Of a stretch of 23,434 bases of DNA, positions 7,385-14,359 are shown in pieces. Both the position numbers and the translations under genes were made by a program. The stretch comes from Anaerolineae bacterium (GTDB lineage: Bacteria > Chloroflexota > Anaerolineae > Aggregatilineales > Phototrophicaceae), in contig JANQRM010000467.1 in assembly GCA_028284565.1 (NCBI GenBank), positions 1 to 23,434 on the forward strand. The letters run 5' to 3'. The number at the start of each line of letters is the position of its first letter. The first letter of the stretch is position 1. The notes beneath the pieces are model-generated. The model ran no database searches. It was not told where the DNA came from and saw nothing but the letters and a program-made list of their open reading frames with translations.

Positions 7385-8929
7385 ATGACAGACTACATCA
7401 TAATCGGAGCAGGAACAGCCGGGTGTGTGTTGGCAAGACGTCTCCTAGAAGACGACGATGTCTCAGTGACAGTTCTGGAAGCAGGAGGCGCGCCTAATCA
7501 TCCAGAAATTCGGATTCCTGCGCGCTGGTTTGATTTGATGGGAACAGATGTGGATTGGCATTTTTTCTCTGAGCCACAAGCCCATGCAGACCAACGACAG
7601 GTGGTGTGGAATCGGGGCAAGGCGTTGGGTGGGTCGAGTTCGATCAATGCCTTGCTGTATATTCGTGGGCATCGTTTGGATTTTGACCAATGGGCAGAAA
7701 TGGGCAATGCAGGGTGGTCGTATCAGGATGTCTTGCCTTACTTCAAAAAATTCGAGCGTCATCCACAAGGCGAGTCAGATTATCATGGTGGGGATGGTCT
7801 CCTTTATATCAGTGACCATGACACGATTCACCCGATTTCTGAGGTGTTCGTCCAAGCCGGATTGGACTTGGGTTTGCCTTTCAATGCGGATTTCAATGGC
7901 GAAACCCAGTATGGTGTGGGCTGGTATCAAGCGACACAGAAAAATGGGGAACGACATAGTGCGTTCGATGCTTTCCTCGAACCTGTACTCAGCAATCCCA
8001 ATTTAGCGGTTCATACTTTTGCTCATGTGACTCGAATTCTCTTTGATGAAACACGCGCGATTGGGGTGGAATTTATTCATGACAATCGTATCAAGCAGGT
8101 TTTTGCTGAGCGAGAGGTTATCTTATGTGGCGGGGCGATACACTCTCCTCAATTGTTGATGTGTTCGGGAATTGGTGCGTCCGCACAATTGGAAGCTCTG
8201 GATATTCCGGTCATTGTCAATTTGCCCGGCGTGGGTGAGAACTTACAAGATCATCCCAAAGTCGATTTACATTTCACCAGCCAGCCCTCTACAAAGCAGG
8301 ATTTCTCTTTGCAAGGTGAAGCCTATGAGATTTATTTGAAGTCACGCGAAGGGATACTCAGTGTCATTCGCTCTCAAGTCGGTGCATTCATCAAGACTCG
8401 ACCTGATTTAGATATTCCTGATGTGCAACTATATGGTGCAGTAGCTTCGGTGGATGATCCCTTCGACTTTGCAATTGTTGGCAGCCTCTTGCGTCCGCGA
8501 GCGATTGGGCGAGTGACTTTGCGCTCTAACAATCCACTTGCCTCACCGATGATTCAACCCAACTTCCTCGCCGATGAAGATGACATGCAACGCTTTGTCG
8601 ACAGCATCCATATCATTCGGGAACTCATCCAAACGCCTGCTTTTGCAGACTTCGCTGATGAAGAGGTGAATCCGGGTCAGGATACGAAATCTGATGCAGC
8701 CATCAAAGCATGGATACGTCAATCGGTGGAATCAACGTGGCATTGTTCAAGTACCTGCAAAATGGGGATGGATTCGCTGGCGGTGGTGAACCCCGAATTG
8801 CAAGTCTATGGAACAGAGGGTTTGCGTGTGGTGGATGCCTCGATCATGCCCACGACGATTGGTGGCAATACGAATGCGACGGTGCTGATGATTGCTGAGA
8901 AAGCCGCCGACATCATTCGCGGTCTTTAA
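7385..8929 (+). CDS. GMC-family FAD-dependent alcohol oxidoreductase (choline oxidase/dehydrogenase branch)
   Basis: Glucose-methanol-choline enzymes use FAD to oxidise an alcohol to an aldehyde. The protein is 514 residues. The FAD-binding GAGTAG is at residues 8-13 with Glu32 (LEAGG) for the ribose. The GMC signature RGKALGGSSSINALLYIRG runs 78-95. The C-terminal catalytic motif STWHCSSTCKMG gives His453, and GGNTNAT gives Asn497. The His/Asn pair is 44 residues apart, as in choline oxidase, rather than the His/His pair of glucose oxidase. This supports choline-type or small alcohol substrates, though not choline specifically. The start at MTDYIIIGAG is canonical but has only a poor AAAGAAAG before it. 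The gene converges with the minus-strand creatininase gene, their stops overlapping. The aldehyde made could feed either ALDH in the window. Confidence 0.94.
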   Translation: MTDYIIIGAGTAGCVLARRLLEDDDVSVTVLEAGGAPNHPEIRIPARWFDLMGTDVDWHFFSEPQAHADQRQVVWNRGKALGGSSSINALLYIRGHRLDFDQWAEMGNAGWSYQDVLPYFKKFERHPQGESDYHGGDGLLYISDHDTIHPISEVFVQAGLDLGLPFNADFNGETQYGVGWYQATQKNGERHSAFDAFLEPVLSNPNLAVHTFAHVTRILFDETRAIGVEFIHDNRIKQVFAEREVILCGGAIHSPQLLMCSGIGASAQLEALDIPVIVNLPGVGENLQDHPKVDLHFTSQPSTKQDFSLQGEAYEIYLKSREGILSVIRSQVGAFIKTRPDLDIPDVQLYGAVASVDDPFDFAIVGSLLRPRAIGRVTLRSNNPLASPMIQPNFLADEDDMQRFVDSIHIIRELIQTPAFADFADEEVNPGQDTKSDAAIKAWIRQSVESTWHCSSTCKMGMDSLAVVNPELQVYGTEGLRVVDASIMPTTIGGNTNATVLMIAEKAADIIRGL

Positions 8930-9774
8930 TCAAATGATGCTAAGTCATTCGGGTCGACATCTTTACCAAAGTAATCGCGTGCAATCACTCGTGCTAGCCA
9001 TTCTGCAATGACTTCATAGCCTCTGACACCTGTTTCTGCTTTTGCCAATGCTGGATCGCCGATATGACCGTAAGGCGTATGTGCTTTATAGCTCCGTGTG
9101 GCATAGAAAATCCCTCCGCCCGTTTTGATATGCTCTTTGCCTTGAATTTTTCGCATATGTTCGGGGTCTACATGATGCTTTTCGGCTTTATCCAGATGCA
9201 CAAGTTCGGGATGCGTGACCAAGATGCGCGAGGTCTCGCCTTCACCCCCATGACCTTCTTGTTTCTTAGAGGTTTGGATGGTGTGGTAGACCTTGCTCAG
9301 TGGGGTTAGCCAATTCAAGACCATGACTTGAGCATCAGGTGTGTGGTCAACGACTTCTTGCGCGGCGACCATCATGCTGGGTAAACTGCCATCATGCCCA
9401 TGCACAAAGGCAAACTTGCGAAAGCCACTTTCGTAGAGACTGAGGCAAATTTCTTGGGTCATATTAATCAGCGTCATCGGACTGAGTGTGATTGTCCCAG
9501 TAAAGCCCATATGGAAACTTGATGTTCCAAAGGGAATGGTGGGACCAATGAGTGTCGGGCAATCCATCGCATTCAATTTCAGCACAGCACGTCGGCAATT
9601 TTCACGCGCTTCATAGGTATCTGTGCCTAGCGGGAGATGTGCGCCATGAGCTTCCGTTGCGCCAAAGGGTAAGAGGAGAACATCGGATGATTGCAGAAAG
9701 GCTTCAACTTCTGTGCTGGTCATTTCTGGAAGTGTTGCGGGTCCTTTTTGTTCATAAAGGATATTCTCAGTCAT
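8926..9774 (-). CDS. Creatininase-family metal-dependent amidohydrolase (second copy)
   Basis: This 282-residue protein is a second member of the creatininase superfamily, clearly diverged from the one at 3529. Metal-site residues are Glu41 and His43 in TEAHGAHLP, Asp52 in GTDTYE and His127 in VHGHDGS, where other members have NGHGGN, so the glycine-asparagine part is altered. A later acidic motif is GHGGEGETSR (Glu178/Glu180). It is the only minus-strand gene in the window. The ribosome site AGGAG (complement of 9784-9788) lies nine bases before its ATG. Its leader region contains a block almost identical to one in front of the solute-binding protein gene, so it probably shares regulation with that transport operon. 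It faces the YheO/DauR-type regulator gene divergently. The substrate is unknown. Confidence 0.9.
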   Translation of the reverse strand: MTENILYEQKGPATLPEMTSTEVEAFLQSSDVLLLPFGATEAHGAHLPLGTDTYEARENCRRAVLKLNAMDCPTLIGPTIPFGTSSFHMGFTGTITLSPMTLINMTQEICLSLYESGFRKFAFVHGHDGSLPSMMVAAQEVVDHTPDAQVMVLNWLTPLSKVYHTIQTSKKQEGHGGEGETSRILVTHPELVHLDKAEKHHVDPEHMRKIQGKEHIKTGGGIFYATRSYKAHTPYGHIGDPALAKAETGVRGYEVIAEWLARVIARDYFGKDVDPNDLASFD

Positions 9775-9844
9775 GGTTGCAGTCTCCTATTGGGCAATTG
9801 AGAGAAATCAGTTGACGATAGTGCAAGTTTACTGCATACTCTAG

Positions 9845-9876
9845 GTTATACACATTTTGCACAAATTTTGGATACT
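9845..9876 (-). promoter_or_regulatory. Shared operator/promoter block upstream of the minus-strand creatininase gene
   Basis: Read on the minus strand from 9873 to 9845, this block matches the solute-binding-protein promoter at 20062-20087. Both have TCCAAA, one variable base, then TTTGTGCAAA. Next comes GTGTATAA, directly at the other site and after two extra bases (AT) here. The core TTTGCACAAA (plus strand, 9856-9865) is a TTTGNNCAAA dyad. On the plus strand it is followed after one 11-base step by a half-match, TTTTGGATACT. A -10-like TATAAC is the complement of 9845-9850, but no good -35 lies at 16-18 bases. The block is therefore better supported as a protein-binding site than as a complete promoter. 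Confidence 0.7.
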
Positions 9877-9888
9877 TTGTCTAATTAT

Positions 9889-9906
9889 TGATTTAATATT
9901 GAATCA
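9889..9906. promoter_or_regulatory. 18-bp near-perfect palindrome in the divergent control region
   Basis: TGATTTAATATTGAATCA is a dyad in which eight of nine base pairs are symmetrical; only T9894/G9901 breaks it. It lies between the creatininase gene (minus) and the regulator gene (plus), about 15 bases beyond the shared operator block. The size and symmetry suit a dimeric transcription factor. The region is AT-rich, which raises the chance of an accidental palindrome. Confidence 0.4.
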
Positions 9907-10024
9907 TATTGGGTCACGGAGAACGGACCTTCAATCCAAATGGAGATAAATCCACAAACTTTTTGCAAAGTAATCAAACTAACAACCAATAACTAAAGAC
10001 TAAACACTCCATATTGGCATTTTT

Positions 10025-10660
10025 ATGCAAAATTTAGCTTTATTAAAACAATTGTCTATTGGTATCCGCAAGTTATATGGCTCGCAATGTGAGGTAGTTA
10101 TCCATGACTTCACCGATTTAGAGCATTCCATCATCCACATGGAAGGCAATATCACCGGACGCTCGATTGGGGGCGGGGCGACGGATTTCATCCTATCTCG
10201 AATCGTCAACAACAATGCTCATCAGGATGTCTACAACTATCAAACGCAATTGTCCAATGGACACACCCTCAAATCCTGCACGATGTTCTTGCATGATGAA
10301 GATGGCAATGTCTGTGGGGCGTTTTGTATCAACCTTGATGTCACCGCAATGAATACTTTTCAAAGATTTCTGGATGAATACCTCTCAACAGATGACAACG
10401 AAGTCTCTGAGACATTTTCAGATGATATTCAAAGTACCATCCACGAACTGCTTCTGGAAACAGTCACTGAAATGGGTTACGACGTGCCGATTTTGACGCG
10501 CAAGGAAAAGGTGGATTTGATTGCGAAGTTGGATAAAAAAGGCGTGTTCCAAGTCAAGAAGTCAGTGCCAATTTTGGCAGATGAACTCGGGTTAAGTCGC
10601 TCGACAGTCTACAACTACTTGAGCGAGACTCGCGGTATTGATGTAAACGGAGAGGGTTAG
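10025..10660 (+). CDS. YheO/DauR-family transcriptional regulator (PAS-like domain plus HTH)
   Basis: This 211-residue protein has the YheO-type layout. Residues about 5-110 form the PAS-like domain, with GNITGRSIGGGATDFIL and NGHTLKSCTMFLHDEDGNVCGAFCIN as recognisable family stretches. A C-terminal helix-turn-helix covers about 155-205 (PILADELGLSRSTVYNYL). DauR of Pseudomonas, a family member, represses D-arginine utilisation genes, and relatives commonly sit beside RidA genes. This copy is the first gene of a long plus-strand operon, eight bases from a RidA gene, and is divergent from the minus-strand creatininase gene. It is the only regulator in the window and the best candidate to bind the operator blocks at 9845-9876 and 20058-20088. 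No clear ribosome site precedes the ATG, so translation may be weak. Its ligand is unknown. Confidence 0.9.
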   Translation: MQNLALLKQLSIGIRKLYGSQCEVVIHDFTDLEHSIIHMEGNITGRSIGGGATDFILSRIVNNNAHQDVYNYQTQLSNGHTLKSCTMFLHDEDGNVCGAFCINLDVTAMNTFQRFLDEYLSTDDNEVSETFSDDIQSTIHELLLETVTEMGYDVPILTRKEKVDLIAKLDKKGVFQVKKSVPILADELGLSRSTVYNYLSETRGIDVNGEG

Positions 10661-10667
10661 GACGCAC

Positions 10668-11066
10668 GTGGCGAAACCCAAAGTGATTTTATCAACTCAA
10701 GCTCCGGCGCCGAGTAGTGGCTATAGTCAAGCTCTGCAAGTTGGCAATTTCCTAGTGACTTCTGGTTATCTGGGGACGCATCCCGACGGGTCAGGGGTTG
10801 TTGCTGGAGGATTTGAAGCAGAAGTTCGGCAAGCTCTTGACAATATCAAAGCCGTGTTAGATGAGGCAAATGTCCCTATTTCGAGTGTGGTGCGCGTGAA
10901 TGTCTCGCTGACAGATGTAAATCGCTTTTCGGATATGGATACGATTTATTGCGAGTATTTTTCTGAGCCCTACCCGACACGGAATACGATTGGTGTTGCG
11001 GAGCTTTGGGGTGGCGCGCAGGTCGGCTTTGATGTGTGGGCAATTGTGCCGGATGAGGAAGCCTGA
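10668..11066 (+). CDS. RidA/YjgF-family protein (second copy, altered active site)
   Basis: This 132-residue RidA-family protein begins at a GTG, with GGAGAGGG at 10649-10656 and AGGA at 10659-10662 upstream. Arg105 is kept (PTRNTIG), but the position of E. coli Glu120 is Gly120 in the aligned C-terminal strand (QVGFDVWAIV), with Asp122 nearby. It may therefore act on a different substrate from the copy at 3131, which keeps both residues, or bind a ligand rather than deaminate. The TGA stop shares one base with the ATG of the M20 hydrolase gene. It follows the YheO/DauR-type regulator by seven bases, a pairing common in amino-acid and amine catabolic loci. Confidence 0.92.
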   Translation: MAKPKVILSTQAPAPSSGYSQALQVGNFLVTSGYLGTHPDGSGVVAGGFEAEVRQALDNIKAVLDEANVPISSVVRVNVSLTDVNRFSDMDTIYCEYFSEPYPTRNTIGVAELWGGAQVGFDVWAIVPDEEA

Positions 11067-12277
11067 TGTCGTTGGTTGAGACCTTCAATTCGCAGGAGCC
11101 TCTTGAGTTAACGCAGGAACTGATTCGAATTCCGTCTTTTCTTTGGAAAGAATCCAAAGTCGGTCACTGGATTGCGGATTGGATGGATTCACGGGGCTTT
11201 GAAGTTGATTTGCAGGAAGTCCCCTTGAAGGATGGTGGAGTCACTCATCAAGCGATTGGAACACTGCGTGGGGATGGTACGGGCAAAAGTCTGATGCTCT
11301 GTGGGCATACGGATACGAGTGATTGGAATGGGGATGTCTTCCGCCCCGATGAATGGACACATGCCCCTTTTGATGCCGATATTGAAGACGGCAAGTTGTA
11401 TGGCTTGGGTGCGATCAATATGAAAGCGGGAGTCGCCTCGATGATGATGGCGGCGGAATGGGTGCGACGTTCAGATATTGCTCTTAGGGGCGATTTGATT
11501 GTGGCTTGTGTGGTGGCAGAAACGGGTGGTGGCGTGGGTGCGCTTCATCTTATCGAGAGTGGCTTGCGTCCCGATTATTGCATAGTGACGGAAGCGGGCA
11601 ATCTGGATGTGGGGATTATTTCTGTCGGTTATGTGCAAGGCAAAGTATGTGTAATCGGGGAGTTCAAACATCGTGTACCTTATATCAACCCCATCGAAAA
11701 AACCACAAAGGTTATCCATGCCTTTGGACCGAGTTACCAACCGCTTAAGCCGAAGTCGGAGGGTGGCTGGCTGACCTTCACGCCTCATCCATTGATTCCC
11801 GGATTTCCAGCAATGGCAGTCCGTAATATTGAGCATTATCAAAATGCCACGACACTCACTTTCGATTTACGCATTGTGCCGGGCATGGATGATGAAACAG
11901 TACGACAAGATATGACCACATTATTGGATAGCATTCAAGCTGACGACCCCGATTTTCAATACGAGCTGATTATCCCACAGACGCATTACCAGCCGAATAT
12001 GCCAGCGCGACCTGAAACGGATAAGGATTCGCAACTGGTAACGAGTATAGTGAATGCACATGAGCAAGTGACAAGCGAGCCTCCTCATGTGGGGGCTGGA
12101 CATCGGATTGGTGCGACGACAGATACTTGTCACTTTAAGGGGGTTGGGATTACTTGTGTAGAATATGGACCCGGCTTTATCCCGATTTGGCCCATGTCCA
12201 ATGAATGTATTGATGTAGAGCAGATTGTGACCGCGACGAAAGTCTTGGCATTAACCGCAGAACAGATTTGTACTTAG
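11066..12277 (+). CDS. M20-family metallohydrolase (ArgE/DapE deacylase-like) with variant active site
   Basis: M20 enzymes cleave N-acyl or peptide bonds with two zinc ions. This 403-residue protein has the family layout. His81 and Asp83 are in CGHTDTSDW, Glu176 is in CIVTEAGN, a lid/dimer domain occupies the middle, and a C-terminal His lies in TDTCHFKGVG. Two key positions differ from the textbook pattern. The bridging Asp of the GxGxxDMK motif is Asn118 (GAINMKAG). The catalytic Glu of the DEE motif aligns with Ala151 (VVAETGGG, where Glu152 is the metal ligand). I recall similar NMK variants in poorly studied M20 groups, so this may be a subfamily trait rather than decay. The frame is intact. 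It is coupled to the RidA gene by a one-base overlap (TGATG). Confidence 0.9.
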   Translation: MSLVETFNSQEPLELTQELIRIPSFLWKESKVGHWIADWMDSRGFEVDLQEVPLKDGGVTHQAIGTLRGDGTGKSLMLCGHTDTSDWNGDVFRPDEWTHAPFDADIEDGKLYGLGAINMKAGVASMMMAAEWVRRSDIALRGDLIVACVVAETGGGVGALHLIESGLRPDYCIVTEAGNLDVGIISVGYVQGKVCVIGEFKHRVPYINPIEKTTKVIHAFGPSYQPLKPKSEGGWLTFTPHPLIPGFPAMAVRNIEHYQNATTLTFDLRIVPGMDDETVRQDMTTLLDSIQADDPDFQYELIIPQTHYQPNMPARPETDKDSQLVTSIVNAHEQVTSEPPHVGAGHRIGATTDTCHFKGVGITCVEYGPGFIPIWPMSNECIDVEQIVTATKVLALTAEQICT

Positions 12278-12292
12278 AAGAGGTGATTGCAC

Positions 12293-13279
12293 ATGACAAC
12301 CCATGACGTTCCAACCGAAGTTGTCCTCGATATTTATCAACGGATTTTACGTATTCGGCGATTTGAAGAAGAAGTCGGCAAATTATTCAAACAGGGACAA
12401 CTCCCCGGCTTCGTCCATTTATATATCGGAGAAGAAGCAGTCGGCGCGGGCGTGTGTGCGGCGTTGCGGGATGATGACTATATCACGAGTACGCATCGGG
12501 GGCATGGTCATGTGATTGCCAAAGGTGGGGATATGAACCGCATGATGGCGGAACTCTTCGGTAAAGCAACCGGCTATTGCAAAGGCAAAGGTGGCAGTAT
12601 GCACATTGCAGATTTCCAGATTGGGATGCTCGGTGCGTGCGGAACGGTGGGAGGCGGTATCCCTATTGCTGTCGGAGCCGGACTGAGCGCGAAGTATCGG
12701 AAAACGGATCAAGTCTCGGTTTGCTTCTTTGGCGATGGGGCATCGAATGAGGGCAGTTTCCACGAGTCACTCAATTTAGCTTCGACTTTGAAGTTACCCG
12801 TTATCTTCGTCTGCGAGAACAATCAATACGGTGAGTTTACCCCGTCGATTCATGCGATGAACATCACGGATATTGCTGATCGCGCAAGTGGTTATGGTAT
12901 TCCCGGTGTGATTGCGGATGGCACACATGCGGTAGAGATGTACAGCGTTACCAAAGAGGCAGTGCAACGGGCACGTAACGGTGAGGGTCCTACACTGATT
13001 GAAGCAAAGACTCATCGTCGAGGTGGACATGCAGAGGGGGAAGAAGCCTTCCTTGCAGGGCAAGAGTATCGTCTGCCAGAAGAACTCGAAATGGCGCAAC
13101 AAAAAGACCCCCTCACGATTATGCATAACGTCGTTATTGAGGAAGGGTATGCCAGCGCAACCGACCTCGAAAACTACGATCACGAGATTACACAAGCGGT
13201 GAGTGATGCAGTGACCTTCGCCCGCGAAAGTAACGAACCTGCGATTGAAACGATCTATGAAGATACATGGGTAACATGA
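12293..13279 (+). CDS. 2-oxoacid dehydrogenase E1 component, alpha subunit (pyruvate/acetoin dehydrogenase type)
   Basis: This is the alpha chain of a thiamine-diphosphate E1 that decarboxylates a 2-oxoacid, or cleaves acetoin, and passes the acyl group to lipoamide. The protein has 328 residues. The ThDP/Mg motif GDGASNEG is at 147-154 and ends with the Asn pair in CENNQYG (176-177). STHRGHGH (67-73) and KGKGGSMH (98-104) are typical of the PdhA/AcoA group. I chose ATG 12293 over the upstream in-frame TTG at 12287 because GAGG at 12280-12283 lies nine bases before it. The beta subunit is encoded further on at 14360, with a Rieske oxygenase gene inserted between them. The stop overlaps the next gene (ATGA). 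The substrate could be pyruvate, a branched 2-oxoacid or acetoin. Confidence 0.94.
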   Translation: MTTHDVPTEVVLDIYQRILRIRRFEEEVGKLFKQGQLPGFVHLYIGEEAVGAGVCAALRDDDYITSTHRGHGHVIAKGGDMNRMMAELFGKATGYCKGKGGSMHIADFQIGMLGACGTVGGGIPIAVGAGLSAKYRKTDQVSVCFFGDGASNEGSFHESLNLASTLKLPVIFVCENNQYGEFTPSIHAMNITDIADRASGYGIPGVIADGTHAVEMYSVTKEAVQRARNGEGPTLIEAKTHRRGGHAEGEEAFLAGQEYRLPEELEMAQQKDPLTIMHNVVIEEGYASATDLENYDHEITQAVSDAVTFARESNEPAIETIYEDTWVT

Positions 13280-14343
13280 TGGACTCGAATAGATTGAATC
13301 AAGAAACGATTGATGCCTATTACGACTCGCTCCGTCCCTTCTGGCACCCTGTACTGCCTGTGACGGATTTGGATGAGCATAGAATTGCATCAGCAGAGTT
13401 GCTAAATATCCCCCTTGCTATCACCCGATTGAATGGGGAACTGGTGGCAATGGACGATGTCTGTCGGCATTTTCAAGCTCAACTGTCGATTGGGGAGATT
13501 CGAGAGGTTGAGGGACACGGAGAGTGCTTGATGTGTCCCTATCACGGCTGGAGTTATGCACCGAATGGGCAATGTGTGGATATTCCCCAATTGAGTCCAG
13601 AGCGTGAGATACCCGAATCGGCACAGGTGAATAGCTATCCAGTTCAAGAGAAGTATGGGCTGGTGTGGGTGTGCTTTAATGAGGATACACCTTACGATGT
13701 GCCTTGTCTGCCGGATGTTGATAATCCACAATTTCTAAAAGGTCCCTTGAGGGCATATGAGCCGTGGGTCTCGTCTGCGCCCCGCGCGATTATGGCTGCG
13801 TTGGATGATACGCATGGAGCATGGGTGCATAAAGATTTAGTCGGAGACCGTGAACATCCTGAACCACCTGACCATAATGTGCATCGGGATGGAAATGATC
13901 TGGTGGTCAATTTTGTCATGTGGCAACCGAATAACCCGACCATTGCCGAAGATGGAGTGGGGGATTCGCCTTTGCGTGAAGTAGCAATTACGACGACAGT
14001 GGGCATTCCCAATACCATCCACTTCAACATTCGGGCGTTGGATAGTGCCAATGACCAAGTGACGCTCATTTGGCAAGCGGTTTGTCCGGTACGCTATAAC
14101 AAGACACTCACTTTCTGGGGGTCGGCACGGAATTATGATTTGGACAAGCCTGCCTATAATCCCGAATTTGAGAAACTACAAGATACTCTACGCGAACAAG
14201 ATCAAGAAGTGGTTGAAAGTCAACGTCCGTGGCTCTTGCCTCCCTTCTGGACAAAGACGGAATTGCCTTTGCGTCCAGCAGATTTGCCCTTAATTGAATA
14301 TCAAAAATGGCTCGAAGAATTGGGCATTGTGACCCGCATTTAA
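13276..14343 (+). CDS. Rieske non-heme iron oxygenase, catalytic (alpha) subunit
   Basis: This is a Rieske oxygenase of the VanA/phthalate-oxygenase type, which hydroxylates or O/N-demethylates a substrate using O2 and electrons from a reductase. From ATG 13276 the protein has 355 residues. The [2Fe-2S] Rieske ligands are Cys63 and His65 (CRHF) and Cys87 and His90 (CPYH), with 21 residues between the halves, a few more than the common 15-17. The mononuclear iron site is Asp177-x2-His180-x4-His185 (DDTHGAWVH), with Asp310 (EQDQEVVESQ) as the third ligand. ATG 13276 overlaps the E1 alpha stop as ATGA; ATG at 13267 and 13279 are alternatives. No ferredoxin or reductase gene is present in the window. 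Its position inside a 2-oxoacid dehydrogenase operon is unusual. Confidence 0.93.
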   Translation: MMDSNRLNQETIDAYYDSLRPFWHPVLPVTDLDEHRIASAELLNIPLAITRLNGELVAMDDVCRHFQAQLSIGEIREVEGHGECLMCPYHGWSYAPNGQCVDIPQLSPEREIPESAQVNSYPVQEKYGLVWVCFNEDTPYDVPCLPDVDNPQFLKGPLRAYEPWVSSAPRAIMAALDDTHGAWVHKDLVGDREHPEPPDHNVHRDGNDLVVNFVMWQPNNPTIAEDGVGDSPLREVAITTTVGIPNTIHFNIRALDSANDQVTLIWQAVCPVRYNKTLTFWGSARNYDLDKPAYNPEFEKLQDTLREQDQEVVESQRPWLLPPFWTKTELPLRPADLPLIEYQKWLEELGIVTRI

Positions 14344-14359
14344 GAGGAGTGATTGAACT

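Noticed and set aside
9912..9929. GGTC/GACC inverted repeat in the divergent region
   Set aside because: Only four paired bases around a 10-base interior; too weak to support a hairpin or operator.
12794..13390. 198-codon open frame on the minus strand
   Set aside because: It lies opposite the E1 alpha and Rieske genes, which carry clear motifs; its translation has no recognisable domain and looks like a shadow frame.
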